Shown: positions 16,805 to 26,745, counted from the stretch's first letter. The stretch: 64,000 nt of DNA from an uncultured Neomegalonema sp. (GCA_937928005.1 CALFVD010000028.1:1-64000); one strand, 5' to 3'. Numbers and translations: made by a program. The notes: generated by a model not told the origin, from the sequence alone.

Positions 16805-17324
16805 GCGCGCAATTCTCGCCGGTGGTTGCTTTTGGGGAATGCAGGAAGCGTTACGCAAGACAATGGGCGTCCTTGGCACCCGCGTCGGATATACGGGCGG
16901 CATGACACTAAACCCGACCCATGCCGATGTGATGACTGGGCAAACCGGCCATGTCGAAGCGTTAGAGCTGGTCTTCGACCGAAACATGCTCACATTTCGG
17001 AGCTTGCTGAGTTTGTTTTTCCAAATACACGATCCAACCACAGTCGATCAGCAAGGTCGTGACCACGGAACCCAATATCGCTCGATGATCTTCAATACGA
17101 CAGATGAACAACTCTGGATTGCGCGTGATTTTATTGCCGATATGGAGGAATCCGGTCTTTGGCCGGGTAAAGTCGTGACAGAGATACGCCCGGTAGGAAT
17201 ATTTTGGGATGCAGGGCCCGAACATCAAGACTACTTACAGCGCGTACCAGATGGTTATACATGCCACTTCCCACGACCAAATTGGAAGCTACCAGAGCGA
17301 GTAAAAAAAGAACTAATGAATTAA
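16788..17324 (+). CDS. msrA: Peptide-methionine (S)-S-oxide reductase
   Basis: MsrA reduces methionine-S-sulfoxide. The active-site motif GCFWG (Cys14) opens the protein, followed by [46 protein letters not shown] and EHQDYL. GTG 16788 was chosen because GGGGAGG lies seven bases upstream and the reading frame before it has no family similarity. It overlaps msrB by 17 bp, so the two stereospecific repair enzymes are translationally coupled. Length 178 residues is normal. Confidence 0.92.
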   Translation: MHRDLERAILAGGCFWGMQEALRKTMGVLGTRVGYTGGMTLNPTHADVMTGQTGHVEALELVFDRNMLTFRSLLSLFFQIHDPTTVDQQGRDHGTQYRSMIFNTTDEQLWIARDFIADMEESGLWPGKVVTEIRPVGIFWDAGPEHQDYLQRVPDGYTCHFPRPNWKLPERVKKELMN

Positions 17325-17622
17325 TTAAGTTGACGGTCAGTCGTGCTGAATATTGCGGAAAATTCGTATATTTTACCAATAAGTTATTTTTTAGTATTTT
17401 TTAGACGCTCCAAATTTTTTATATTTGAGAAAAATTCTGATTTAGGGCGCGTTTGTGCCTTCCTTGAAAAGGCTTTCGCCAGTGCTACCGTATTTCTCGG
17501 TTAGAGTGGGAAGGGGGGCCAACAGTCCAATCGCAACGGTTTTGCCGAGCTGGACATTGTGGAAACCCCTGAAAACATCACCCTAACCGTGTGTGACTTC
17601 ATTTCGCTAAAGAGAGATTTTG

Positions 17623-19053
17623 ATGCCTGATTTTGATGTTGATGTTGCCATTTTAGGCGCAGGGTCCGCTGGTATGTCTGCCTATCGCGAGGCCCGTAAA
17701 TATACGGACCGGATCGCCATGATCGATGGTGGGCCTTTGGGTACCACCTGCGCGCGGGTAGGGTGTATGCCGTCTAAATTACTGATTGCGGCATCAGAGG
17801 CATTGCATCGCACGCATTATCTCGACGAATTCGGTATCAAAGCAGGCGAAGCTAAAGTCGATGGTGCCGCCGTTATGAAGCGTGTGCGCGACGAGCGTGA
17901 TCGTTTCGTCGGCTTCGTCGTTGATGCAGTCTCCGGCTATGATGAGGGTCATTTGATTGCGCAATATGCGCGTTTTGAAAATGATACGACCCTGATTCTC
18001 GATGACGGAAAGCGTCTGACAGCGCGTTCGGTGGTGATTGCTACAGGCTCGCGCCCGAATATCCCCAAGCCTTTTGAGGCAGTGACCGATCGTTTGATCA
18101 TCAATGATGATGTGTTTGACTGGCAAGATTTGCCTCGGTCTGTTGCCGTATTTGGTGCAGGCGTCATTGGCCTAGAGCTTGGGCAAGCGTTGCATCGTCT
18201 CGGGGTTAATGTTCATCTTTTCGGGCGTGACAACCTCGTTGGCCCGCTCTCTGATCCCGATATTCTTAGCTATGCTGCCAAAACATTCGCGGCGGAGTTT
18301 CCGGCGCATTGGCATGCGGATACCAATATCCGGCGCGAAGGGGACGAGGTGGTCGTTTCCTGGTCGGGGGCCGATAGTGGCGAGGAACGGTTCGATTATC
18401 TACTCGCGGCCACCGGGCGGCGGGCGAATGTCGATCAGCTTGGTTTGGAGAATACATCGCTGACCCTCGATGATCGTGGGGTTCCGGTATACGATCCCTT
18501 GTCGATGCGTTCCGGGGACAGCACAATTTTCATCGCTGGCGATGTCACCATTGATTTGCCGTTGCTGCACGAAGCCGCCGACGAAGGGCGTCTAGCGGGT
18601 GAAAATGCCGCGCGGTTCCCCAATGCCTATCGCAGGGCGCGGCGCACGCCGCTCGGCATCATGTTTACCGATCCTCAAATCGCGCTTGCGGGGCGTAGCC
18701 ATCGTGATCTTGTGGCGGCGGGTATCGAGTTTGAAACCGGGCATGTCTCCTTTGAAGATCAAGGTCGGGCGAGGGTCATGCAGGTCAATAAAGGCTTGCT
18801 GCATATCTACGGCGAGAAAGGGACAGGGCGTCTTTTGGGGGCCGAAATGGTTGGCCCATCGGCAGAGCATCTTGCGCATCTTCTCGCTTGGGCAATTGCG
18901 AGCAACCTTACCGCTGGTGAAGCGTTGGAGCGGCCTTTCTATCACCCCGTGATCGAGGAAGGGGTGCGTACGGCGCTACGCCGCCTAAACCATGCCTTAG
19001 GCTTCGGGGCCAGCCCTCCCCCACGTTGTATTGATTGTGGACCGGGAGGGTAA
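17623..19053 (+). CDS. Dihydrolipoamide dehydrogenase-like flavoprotein disulfide reductase
   Basis: A 476-residue FAD and NAD(P)H-binding enzyme. GAGSAG at 12-17 binds FAD, the redox-active pair is Cys43 and Cys48 in GTTCARVGCMPSK, a second nucleotide fold follows (FGAGVIGLELGQALHRLG), then IFIAGDV, and the C-terminal FYHPVIEEG supplies the catalytic His and Glu. It differs from pyruvate dehydrogenase Lpd in having no E1/E2 neighbours and an unusual cysteine-containing tail (PRCIDCGPGG). The substrate may be another disulfide. ATG 17623 is preferred over TTG 17620. The patatin gene follows after 4 bp. Confidence 0.85.
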   Translation: MPDFDVDVAILGAGSAGMSAYREARKYTDRIAMIDGGPLGTTCARVGCMPSKLLIAASEALHRTHYLDEFGIKAGEAKVDGAAVMKRVRDERDRFVGFVVDAVSGYDEGHLIAQYARFENDTTLILDDGKRLTARSVVIATGSRPNIPKPFEAVTDRLIINDDVFDWQDLPRSVAVFGAGVIGLELGQALHRLGVNVHLFGRDNLVGPLSDPDILSYAAKTFAAEFPAHWHADTNIRREGDEVVVSWSGADSGEERFDYLLAATGRRANVDQLGLENTSLTLDDRGVPVYDPLSMRSGDSTIFIAGDVTIDLPLLHEAADEGRLAGENAARFPNAYRRARRTPLGIMFTDPQIALAGRSHRDLVAAGIEFETGHVSFEDQGRARVMQVNKGLLHIYGEKGTGRLLGAEMVGPSAEHLAHLLAWAIASNLTAGEALERPFYHPVIEEGVRTALRRLNHALGFGASPPPRCIDCGPGG

Positions 19054-19057
19054 GCCT

Positions 19058-20215
19058 ATGGTCAGGAATGCGAGTGGCCGCCGGTTCGTATTCGCGGCCT
19101 TGATCGGTTGCCTTGCGATGGCTGTATCGGGCTGCGGAAGCACGCGCCCGGAAGAAAGTCCCACAATCCGCTCCCTCCTGCCTATGGAGGCGATTGAGCG
19201 CAGGGATCCAGACGTACTGCCCGCCGGAAGCACCGGGTACGAAGACCCGGACGGGGTTCTGAATATTCTCGCGCTGTCGGGTGGCGGGGCTTATGGTGCT
19301 TTTGGTGCGGGTGTTCTTGCGGGATGGACCGAGACAGGGACACGCCCTGAATTCGACATTGTTACCGGCGTCTCCACCGGCGCATTGATATCGGTGTTTG
19401 CTTTCCTTGGCTCGGATTATGATCCGCAGCTCAGCGACCTCTACACCAATGTTACGAATACCGACATTTTCGTCGATAAGGGGACGGTTGGTTTTCTAGA
19501 TGTTAGCCTCTACGATAACGACCCGCTCAAAAAACAGATCGAACAGGTTATCACCCCCGACATCATCGAGAAGATTGCCGCCGAACATGCGAAAGGACGC
19601 AGGCTTTACGTGGCCACCACAAACCTCGATTCTGGCGATTTGGTTGTCTGGGATATGGGTGATATCGCAAGTGGTGGGCGCACCGACCCCGCGCAGCATT
19701 TCCGAAAAGTGCTACGCGCCTCGGCGGCAGTTCCAGGGTTCTTTCCGCCAGAATATATCAAACCGCAACGGGGCGTGCAGCTTCGTCAGGCCCATGCGGA
19801 TGGCGGTGTCAAATCCCCTGTATTGCTGAGCGATTTCCTTTTCCGCAGCGGTGTTGACGATGCCCGCCTCTATGTTGTCATTAATGATGTGCTGGCCGAC
19901 CATGACCCTTTCGCCGCTGTGGAGGCAAGCGTCGCGAGTATCGCGCAAAAATCGATCTCCATAATGCTGCGCGAGTTGCTGCTTGAAAAAATTTACCGAG
20001 GGTACGTTCGAGCGTTGAATTCGGATACCGCGTTCTTCCTCACGTCAATTCCGCCAAAAGCTGACCCCCATGCCGGGCCACTGAATTTTGACCCATCTTT
20101 CATGCGTAGTCTCTTCGACACAGGTAAGGCGCGCTTTTCGTCACAGAACCCTTGGGATGATCATCCACCAGGGCTGCGTTCCTTCGATGCAATGCATGAG
20201 AAATCGAAGAAATAG
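19058..20215 (+). CDS. Patatin-like phospholipase lipoprotein
   Basis: A serine lipase or phospholipase of the patatin family, about 385 residues. The N-terminus is a lipoprotein signal ending in the lipobox AVSGC (Cys26), so it should be membrane-anchored in the envelope. The oxyanion motif GGGAYGAFGAG, nucleophile GVSTG and catalytic aspartate in HADGGV are all present. The start ATG 19058 is preceded by GGGAGGG, which overlaps the end of the flavoprotein gene, implying an operon. Confidence 0.88.
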   Translation: MVRNASGRRFVFAALIGCLAMAVSGCGSTRPEESPTIRSLLPMEAIERRDPDVLPAGSTGYEDPDGVLNILALSGGGAYGAFGAGVLAGWTETGTRPEFDIVTGVSTGALISVFAFLGSDYDPQLSDLYTNVTNTDIFVDKGTVGFLDVSLYDNDPLKKQIEQVITPDIIEKIAAEHAKGRRLYVATTNLDSGDLVVWDMGDIASGGRTDPAQHFRKVLRASAAVPGFFPPEYIKPQRGVQLRQAHADGGVKSPVLLSDFLFRSGVDDARLYVVINDVLADHDPFAAVEASVASIAQKSISIMLRELLLEKIYRGYVRALNSDTAFFLTSIPPKADPHAGPLNFDPSFMRSLFDTGKARFSSQNPWDDHPPGLRSFDAMHEKSKK

Positions 20216-20429
20216 ACGGATATTCAGCTTGGTGTAAAGGTACGTACTGGTGTGATGGCTCGTTATTTCCATCTGTAGGACAAAAAGTCAGATGCCACTG
20301 CATGTACCTGCCACTCTCAACAAAAGTACATACTTCAGCGAAATCTGTGGAAGTTGAGCGATTTATTGAACCTCTTCAACGCGACGAAATGTCGATCTGT
20401 TGCTTGTCACTAAAACATGACTGGAAGAT

Positions 20430-20903
20430 ATGATGACCCATAATCTTAAAATTGAACCATCTGAAAATTGTGATCAAGTATGTAATTTACTACAGAATGT
20501 TCTCTATGATTTTATTGATCTTTCAGCCCAAGCAAAGCAGGCGCATTGGACTTTGAAAGGGTCAAACTTTCTGTCGCTCCATGATTTCTTTGATACTATC
20601 GCTGAAACGGCATCAGGACATGCAGATTTGATCGCAGAGCGGATCATTATACTGGGCAGATACCCGGTGGGCACTTTGCAAGCGTGTGCGGCCCAATCGT
20701 CCTTGCCCGAATATCCCTCAAACTTGCGCGATGAGGGCGAACACATAAAGGCCTTATCCATTCCGGTTTCGATGATCGCACAATCTGCACGGGAATGTAT
20801 CGATGATCTGGAAGGTTTTTCTGACCCTGTCAGCGCCGATATCCTGACCGAAGTGTCTCGCAGTATGGACATGCTGTTATGGAAACTGTCTTCAAGCCGT
20901 TGA
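20430..20903 (+). CDS. dps: Dps-like ferritin-fold DNA protection protein
   Basis: Dps dodecamers store iron and protect DNA from peroxide. The 157-residue protein has the ferroxidase helix QAKQAHWTLKGSNFLSLHDFFD and the second helix with HADLIAERIIILG, in family order and length. It is read alone with its own GGAAG ribosome site; a second ATG follows immediately at 20433. No OxyR or Fur box was identified in the 210 bp upstream. Its position after msrBA fits an oxidative-stress theme. Confidence 0.88.
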   Translation: MMTHNLKIEPSENCDQVCNLLQNVLYDFIDLSAQAKQAHWTLKGSNFLSLHDFFDTIAETASGHADLIAERIIILGRYPVGTLQACAAQSSLPEYPSNLRDEGEHIKALSIPVSMIAQSARECIDDLEGFSDPVSADILTEVSRSMDMLLWKLSSSR

Positions 20904-21026
20904 GCCATGGTGGCTCACAAAGGATGTTGCACTTGAATTAAATCGTTTCTGCTCTAACTATATTAACTAAGGACAGAATTTTTCTGTGGTCCTACGCGCC
21001 TAGCTATAATTACGCCGGAGAGTAGG

Positions 21027-21872
21027 ATGCCACGAACATCTGTGCAGAGACCTTGGCCGTTAGCGGGAAAAGTCATTGCGCCAGGGGACTTTATGATCGG
21101 CGTTGTTCCGCCGATACAAGATTTGCAAACAGAGTTTGTTGACCCGATGAACCTGTTTGCATTGCATCAAAGTAGGTTCAGTGGTGTTGCTGAATTGGAT
21201 GGGAACAGACGACAATTTTCGGTCGCCCCCGGTCAGTTTTCCTACGTGCCAAAAGGTACGTCGCAATTGATCGAGACGGAGGAATCGGGTGAGATTCTCT
21301 ACTTGCGATGTGGCGATAAACTACTGGGTCGGTTTGAGGATGAGATTGGGCGCGCTGACGCATTTCTAGAACCCATCGATCACAACCCAAAGTTGGAAAG
21401 AAGCGCGCAGCTCTCAGCTCTCGTTATTGATTATCTGGCGAGCGATGGGTTTGGAGGGCGCCTAAAAGGCGAAGCACTCGCATCTTTAATGTTATGCGAA
21501 GTGATGAATTTTCGCGAGAGGGTGGATCAATCAGAATCTGCAGGACTTGGCAGGCGTAAACTCGAGAGGGTTCAAAGCTATATCGATGCCCATAGCGATG
21601 ATGACCTGAGCCTTGCAACGCTGGCTGAAATCGTAGGTGTCAGCACATTCCATTTCTCGCGCATGTTCAAGATGGAGACAGGGATGACGCCGCATCAATT
21701 CGTGATGCAGCATAGGGTTAACCGTGCCCGTGCCATGCTACGCGATACGGATACCAGCCTTGCCGAAATTGCGTATAATCTGGGCTTTTCATCTCAAAGC
21801 CATATGACAGAATGTTTCAAGCGATTTGTTGGGGCGAGTCCTGGCCGGTATAAACGCATGATCCGTGAGTAA
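21027..21872 (+). CDS. AraC-family transcriptional regulator
   Basis: A 281-residue regulator with a cupin-like N-terminal sensing region (about 1-150) and a C-terminal AraC double helix-turn-helix (about 180-280): LSLATLAEIVGVSTFHFSRMFK and LAEIAYNLGFSSQSHMTECFKR. A GGAG site precedes the start. It is convergent with the outer-membrane channel gene and 1.3 kb before the sulfur-island operon, so it is the best candidate regulator of that island. The ligand is unknown. Confidence 0.88.
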   Translation: MPRTSVQRPWPLAGKVIAPGDFMIGVVPPIQDLQTEFVDPMNLFALHQSRFSGVAELDGNRRQFSVAPGQFSYVPKGTSQLIETEESGEILYLRCGDKLLGRFEDEIGRADAFLEPIDHNPKLERSAQLSALVIDYLASDGFGGRLKGEALASLMLCEVMNFRERVDQSESAGLGRRKLERVQSYIDAHSDDDLSLATLAEIVGVSTFHFSRMFKMETGMTPHQFVMQHRVNRARAMLRDTDTSLAEIAYNLGFSSQSHMTECFKRFVGASPGRYKRMIRE

Positions 21873-21898
21873 ATATAAGTTTTTGCCCATTAGAGCGT

Positions 21899-23038
21899 TT
21901 AGAAAAGCTTCTTTATCAGGCTTATTGAGACACCCATAGACTCTGGTAAGTTGTCGTTGATGACTGATGATGTTGCTTTAATTTTAATCGCCGATTTAAT
22001 TTCTGGGATTGTGGCTATTCCCACAAAGCCTAACGAAAGCGATTTTGCTGGGCGTCCATCGGGGCGAACGGGTTGTCCGAATTGTTCGTCCCCTTCAATT
22101 TGATCGTAGTATTCGCCTGCAAGACCGACTTGAAAGCGGCCTATTTTTTCGGTAACTGCAAAATCTACCCCCCATAAGTCGCCGGTTGAGTAGTCGGTAT
22201 CAGAATTCGATAAGTACTTATTATAATGAAATTTAAAGCTGAATTCAGTCGCTTCACCAATAATCGGTGGTGTCGTGTAAGTTATAGCGGCGTGTGGAAC
22301 AAAGTCCCAAATATTCCGCCCCAGTGTGAGGCCATGAGATTGCGCAAGTTCAAGATCATACTTCCCGATAGGCACAATAACGCCCATACCTAAGCGCAGG
22401 CTTAGACCCTCGATGATTGGCGGAGCGCCTTCATACTCCGAGAAACGTAGTTTTCCGAAGGATTTTGACCAAGAAAGCTCAACATACGGATCCCGAAACC
22501 CTCTCAGGCAGCGTTCGTCCGTTGAGGCAAACGTCCGCCCGCAGATCTGACCGCCAGCTAGCACCGTCAGCAGACCAACAGACCCGTCGAAAACTTTCAC
22601 GTCCGGCACGTAGAGAAAAGTCGCCCCCACGATCTCGGATGTTGAATCAAGGTCATCTAAAAACGAAACGCGATCACCTCTTGTGTTGAAAAATCGCTCG
22701 TTCGTAACACTTACAAGGCTTGCGGCGGAATATAAGCCCGGAGGCGGTAGAAGTGCGGCTTGAACATCCGAAAAACCGATGGGTCCAGATACGCCACGCT
22801 CAACAGCAATAGCTTGTGATGGCAAGATCAGAATCGAAATTGATGTAAACGTAGAAGAGGCCAAAAAGAGTGTGAGAAAAAAGCGTGCTCCAGTTTTCCA
22901 ATCAAAGATTGTGCCGGATTGCCTCAAAGGAATCCAGAGTCTGATTGCAGCAAAAACTGCCGGGTAATTAGTTTGATTACACCACAATTTATTTGCGTCC
23001 TCATGCTGAGATTCAGGCTGCTGATTGCGATACCTCAT
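21899..23038 (-). CDS. Outer-membrane channel, phenol-degradation MetA/SphA-like family
   Basis: A 379-residue predicted beta-barrel. A hydrophobic export segment near residues 50-78 ends SQAIA, and alternating strands follow with family-like stretches (VGATFLYVPDVKVFDGSVGLLTVL, FHYNKYLSNSDTDYSTGDLWGVDFAVTEK). The family (SphA/MetA-type transporters) is found beside genes for uptake of hydrophobic or aromatic compounds. The N-terminal extension before the signal is odd; no internal Met allows a shorter start, so GTG or TTG codons may be used. It is divergent from the hydrolase operon. Confidence 0.75.
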   Translation of the reverse strand: MRYRNQQPESQHEDANKLWCNQTNYPAVFAAIRLWIPLRQSGTIFDWKTGARFFLTLFLASSTFTSISILILPSQAIAVERGVSGPIGFSDVQAALLPPPGLYSAASLVSVTNERFFNTRGDRVSFLDDLDSTSEIVGATFLYVPDVKVFDGSVGLLTVLAGGQICGRTFASTDERCLRGFRDPYVELSWSKSFGKLRFSEYEGAPPIIEGLSLRLGMGVIVPIGKYDLELAQSHGLTLGRNIWDFVPHAAITYTTPPIIGEATEFSFKFHYNKYLSNSDTDYSTGDLWGVDFAVTEKIGRFQVGLAGEYYDQIEGDEQFGQPVRPDGRPAKSLSLGFVGIATIPEIKSAIKIKATSSVINDNLPESMGVSISLIKKLF

Positions 23039-23161
23039 GAATTTAATGCATTATATTGCGATTAAACGCAAGATTTTGACATCAAAAATTACTTTCTGGA
23101 ATCATAGCTGGCTCGACCTAAGTAACTTTCACTGGAATTCACCATTTGTTGGAGAAGAGCA

Positions 23162-24040
23162 ATGACTATCAAGAACTCCGAAGCTGGCTGTGATTGTCAT
23201 CAAAGCGATGCGGCGCAGGAAAAAGTGGATGCGGGACGGCGCAGATTGCTCAGCAAAGGCGGAATGACGTTGGCCGCTGCGACGGCGGCAATCACGACTG
23301 GTATGGGCGGCTCGACACTCGCAGCAACCGAAGAGGCCAAGGATCTCTACGCGGATCCTGAGAAGCCCGGACTTCCCGCAACCGATATGGATGTTGACAA
23401 GAGCAGAACGGCGCTCGTTGTCATCGACCCCCAAGTTGATTTCCTATCTCCTACAGGCGTGGCGTGGGGCGTTGTGGGCGAAAGCGTCACCGAACAGCAA
23501 ACCGTTGACAATATCGAGTCATTGTTTAAGGCGGCGAAACAGGTTGACATGCCGGTCTTCATCTCACCGCACTACTATTATCCCCATGATCATAAATGGA
23601 AATTTGAGGGCGCGCTCGAAAAAACGATGCACTCGATTTCGATGTTCGATCGTGAAGGCCCACTGAATGTCGATAATTTCGAGGGTTCGGGTGCGGATTG
23701 GATGCCGCAATATAAGAAATATATCAATGACGGCAAAACCGTCGTCTGCTCCCCCCACAAAGTCTACAGCCTCGCTCAGAACGACCTGAATTTGCAGCTG
23801 CGCAAGCAGGGGATCGACAAGATTATCCTTGCTGGCATGTCCGCTAATCTCTGCGTTCAAGCACATCTTTATGAAATGTTGGAACTTGGGTACGAGGTCG
23901 CCGTTGTACGTGATGCGACAGCCGGTGCGAAGGTTCCAGAAGGCGATGGATATCTTGCCGCCTTGATTAACTACCGGATGGTCGCAAATGCCGTCTGGTG
24001 GACCGAGGACGCCGTCAGCCGCATCATCGCGTCGACATAG
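23162..24040 (+). CDS. Tat-exported cysteine hydrolase, isochorismatase fold
   Basis: Residues 1-57 contain a twin-arginine signal (GRRRLLSKGG followed by an alanine-rich stretch). The isochorismatase-like domain spans about 78-285, with the catalytic triad Asp in VVIDPQVDF, Lys in SPHKVYS and Cys in MSANLCVQAH. Most family members are cytoplasmic amidases or isochorismatases; export by Tat is less usual and suggests a periplasmic amide or ester substrate. GGAGAAGAG precedes ATG 23162. The SoxC-like gene follows after 62 bp on the same strand. Confidence 0.85.
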   Translation: MTIKNSEAGCDCHQSDAAQEKVDAGRRRLLSKGGMTLAAATAAITTGMGGSTLAATEEAKDLYADPEKPGLPATDMDVDKSRTALVVIDPQVDFLSPTGVAWGVVGESVTEQQTVDNIESLFKAAKQVDMPVFISPHYYYPHDHKWKFEGALEKTMHSISMFDREGPLNVDNFEGSGADWMPQYKKYINDGKTVVCSPHKVYSLAQNDLNLQLRKQGIDKIILAGMSANLCVQAHLYEMLELGYEVAVVRDATAGAKVPEGDGYLAALINYRMVANAVWWTEDAVSRIIAST

Positions 24041-24102
24041 GCAAAGCTCGCCTTTTCTTTCACCCTCTGCGCCACCTTTTCTTCAAGATTGGGACAGTTA
24101 TC

Positions 24103-25392
24103 ATGACCTCTTCAAGGCTCTTACCCCCTTCACCAGAGGACCACGCGGCTTCAGGCGGTCTTATCAATCGTCGATGGTTGTTGCGGTCTAGTCTTGCGGT
24201 TGGGTCGCTTGGCCTGTCCACCAATCTTACGCGCGCAGGGCAGCTTGAAGTTCCAGAATGGAGCTCGAAGCCCGGCTTGGGAATGAGTGCGTATGGCCAA
24301 CCATCTCCTTTTGAAGATGGTGTCGTACGCTCTCGATTTGATCTGTTTCCTGAGGGGATCGGCGATGGGTCAGGCGTCTCTTTCACCCCTCTAGAAAAAC
24401 TGGCCGGAACGATAACGCCGAATGGCCTTTTCTTTGAACGCCATCACAGTGGTATCCCGGAGATCGACCCGGACGCGCATAAATTTGTGATCCATGGAAT
24501 GGTCGAGCGTTCCTTGCTTTTCGATGTTGAGAGTTTGCTGAAATACCAAATGGTATCGCGGACCTGCTTCATTGAATGCGCGGGCAACAGCTTTTTCAAC
24601 AGTCTGGGTGAGCCGCAACAGCGCACGGCAGGCGAAATCCATGGCCTGATTGGGAACGCCGAGTGGACCGGTATCCCACTCCGGGTGTTGCTGGAAGAAG
24701 CAGGTATTGACCCCCGTGCGAAATGGCTCGTCGCCGAAGGTGCCGATGCCGCGAAGATGAGCCGCAGTATCCCTGTGGAAAAGGCTCTTGAGGGTGATGC
24801 AATGATCGCTCTTTATCAAAATGGCGAGCGCCTGCGCCCTGAGCAGGGATATCCGATGCGTCTGGTTGTGCCGGGGTGGCAGGGCAGCATGAATGTGAAA
24901 TGGTTGCGCCGGATCAAGGTTAGCGACACACCTTTCCACACCAAAGATGAGACGTCGAAATACACGCTCCTCCAGAAGGACGGTAAGTCGCGCCAGTTCA
25001 CCTATCAGATGGGTGTCAAATCCGTCATTACATTCCCGTCGCCGGGAATGACGCCTGCCGGGCCGGGGCTATACAATATTTCGGGCCTTGCATGGTCTGG
25101 TGGTGGCCGGATCAAACGGGTTGAGGTTTCTGCCGATGGTGGACGGTCTTGGTCCGATGCCGTGATCGATGCGCAGCCTTTGCCTCAGGCGGTAACGCGC
25201 TTTCAGCAGCCTTGGCAATGGGATGGAGGCCCGCTTACTTTGATGAGCCGGGCAACGGATGAAACCGGGGCGGTTCAGCCGACGCGTGAGGCTTGGTACG
25301 AACCCTATGCCGCCGATCAGTTGTTCCATCAGAATTCAATCCAGTCTTGGTCTGTTTTGCAGGATGGGGAGGTGCGTAATGTCTATGCTTAA
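24103..25392 (+). CDS. soxC: SoxC-like sulfite dehydrogenase, molybdopterin subunit
   Basis: A periplasmic molybdoenzyme of the sulfite oxidase family, about 429 residues. A twin-arginine signal (INRRWLLRSSLAVG) lies near residue 20. The molybdenum cysteine is in SRTCFIECAGNS, followed by SoxC-type motifs EWTGIPLRVLLEEAGI, VAEGADAAKMSRSIP, PEQGYPMRLVVPGWQG and NVKWLRRIKV, and the dimerisation domain (GLAWSGGGRIKRVEVSADGG). ATG 24103 is chosen because the frame before it has no family similarity. It overlaps its cytochrome partner by 14 bp. No soxXYZAB is present, so a sulfite, sulfone or other oxidation is possible rather than thiosulfate oxidation. Confidence 0.82.
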   Translation: MTSSRLLPPSPEDHAASGGLINRRWLLRSSLAVGSLGLSTNLTRAGQLEVPEWSSKPGLGMSAYGQPSPFEDGVVRSRFDLFPEGIGDGSGVSFTPLEKLAGTITPNGLFFERHHSGIPEIDPDAHKFVIHGMVERSLLFDVESLLKYQMVSRTCFIECAGNSFFNSLGEPQQRTAGEIHGLIGNAEWTGIPLRVLLEEAGIDPRAKWLVAEGADAAKMSRSIPVEKALEGDAMIALYQNGERLRPEQGYPMRLVVPGWQGSMNVKWLRRIKVSDTPFHTKDETSKYTLLQKDGKSRQFTYQMGVKSVITFPSPGMTPAGPGLYNISGLAWSGGGRIKRVEVSADGGRSWSDAVIDAQPLPQAVTRFQQPWQWDGGPLTLMSRATDETGAVQPTREAWYEPYAADQLFHQNSIQSWSVLQDGEVRNVYA

Positions 25393-25912
25393 GATTTCGG
25401 TTAAACTTGCCTTCCTCTGGGCAGTTGCTTTTCTCTTTATTGAGGTAAACGCTCAACAGCTCGGTAAGGGGATATCCGAGGAAGATCTTGCCCCTTGGGA
25501 TATCTCCGTCGATCCAAATGGATCGCGCTTACCTTCTGGGTCTGGCACAGCGGCAAAGGGAGCCGAAGTTTGGGCGGATAACTGCTCGGCCTGCCATGGG
25601 GAGAAAGCTGAGGACGGTCCCGCAGGTGCCCTCGTTGGCGGTGTTGGCTCTCTGACATCGGATGCGCCGGTCAAGACCGTCGGTAGTTTCTGGCCCTATG
25701 CGACCACGCTGTTCGATTATGTGCGCCGTGCGATGCCCTATCACGCGCCGGGCAGCCTCAGCGATGATGACCACTACGCGGTTGTCGCCTATCTGCTGGA
25801 GCGTAACGGGATCATTGACGAAGATGACGTGATGTCGGCGAAGACCTTACCCAAAGTAAAGATGCCGAACCATGACGGCTTCATTCAGTATTGGCCGTCA
25901 AAAGGCGACTGA
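25379..25912 (+). CDS. Mono-haem cytochrome c, electron acceptor of the SoxC-like enzyme
   Basis: A secreted class I cytochrome c of 177 residues. A signal peptide ends near NAQQLG, the haem site CSACH lies near residue 70, and a Met in RRAMPYHAPGSLSDDDHYAVVAYLL may be the axial ligand. It matches the haem region of SoxD but lacks the second haem domain of the classic di-haem SoxD. GGGGAGG precedes ATG 25379, which lies inside soxC. The overlap indicates a stoichiometric complex. Confidence 0.85.
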   Translation: MSMLKISVKLAFLWAVAFLFIEVNAQQLGKGISEEDLAPWDISVDPNGSRLPSGSGTAAKGAEVWADNCSACHGEKAEDGPAGALVGGVGSLTSDAPVKTVGSFWPYATTLFDYVRRAMPYHAPGSLSDDDHYAVVAYLLERNGIIDEDDVMSAKTLPKVKMPNHDGFIQYWPSKGD

Positions 25913-25947
25913 TTGAATATTTGCACCAATTTAAAAAGGAAGAAACG

Positions 25948-26715
25948 ATGTCGGATAAAATCAGCTATATCATTGGTGGATCGTCAGGAATGGGCCTTGC
26001 CACGGCGAAGAAACTCGTCTCACAGGGCCGAAATGTTTGTATCTATGCCCATGACGCCCCAAAGCTGGAGGCCGCAAAAGCGGAGCTTGAGGCCATGCAT
26101 GGTGGCCGCGTCGAAACGCGCGTCATCAATCTTTATGATTTTAAGGCAGTCGAAGCTGCGATTGAAGTAATCGGCGCGGAAACGCGCCATATTGATCAGT
26201 TGATGAATTCCGCCGGGGTTTTCGCTCCCAAGCCCTTTATCGATAATACTTGGGCGGATTACGACAAGTATATGGATCTCAATCGTTCGATCTTTATGAT
26301 GACCCAAGCCGTCGTGCGCAATATGATTGCGCATAAGGGTGGTGCGATCCTGAATGTTGGATCAATGTGGGCACATCAGGCTATCAAAGCCACACCATCA
26401 ATGGCTTATTCGATGGCTAAGGCGGCGATCCATTCCATGACCCAGCACCTTGCCATGGAACTTGGTGAGCATGGTATTCGCGTAAATGCAATCGCTCCGG
26501 CGGTGGTCGTTACGCCGATCTATGGCGAGTTTATCGATCCGAAGGAAATCGAAAGCGCCCTAACGAGTGGGTTCGACAGTTTCCATCCCATCGGACGGGT
26601 CGGACGCCCGGAAGACATCGCCAATCATGCGGCGTTCTTGCTGTCCGATGAAGCGTCTTGGACGACGGGGGCCATTCATGATGTCGATGGCGGCGTCATG
26701 GCCGGACGCTCCTGA
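25948..26715 (+). CDS. Short-chain dehydrogenase/reductase
   Basis: A 255-residue Rossmann oxidoreductase. The glycine-rich cofactor motif is GGSSGMG, the NAG-type motif is MNSAGVF, the catalytic tyrosine and lysine are in AYSMAKAA with the upstream serine in NVGSMW, and VNAIAPAVVVTP and DVDGG close the protein. An AAGGA site precedes ATG 25948. It is cytoplasmic, encoded 35 bp after the cytochrome, and probably oxidises an alcohol or reduces a ketone of the pathway; the substrate is unknown. Confidence 0.88.
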   Translation: MSDKISYIIGGSSGMGLATAKKLVSQGRNVCIYAHDAPKLEAAKAELEAMHGGRVETRVINLYDFKAVEAAIEVIGAETRHIDQLMNSAGVFAPKPFIDNTWADYDKYMDLNRSIFMMTQAVVRNMIAHKGGAILNVGSMWAHQAIKATPSMAYSMAKAAIHSMTQHLAMELGEHGIRVNAIAPAVVVTPIYGEFIDPKEIESALTSGFDSFHPIGRVGRPEDIANHAAFLLSDEASWTTGAIHDVDGGVMAGRS

Positions 26716-26745
26716 CACACTCTCAACAGAGGAAGGAACTGGCAC

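Noticed and set aside
24391-24939. Minus-strand 182-codon frame in the soxC-like gene
   Set aside because: It is antisense to the molybdenum-binding domain and shows no family features.
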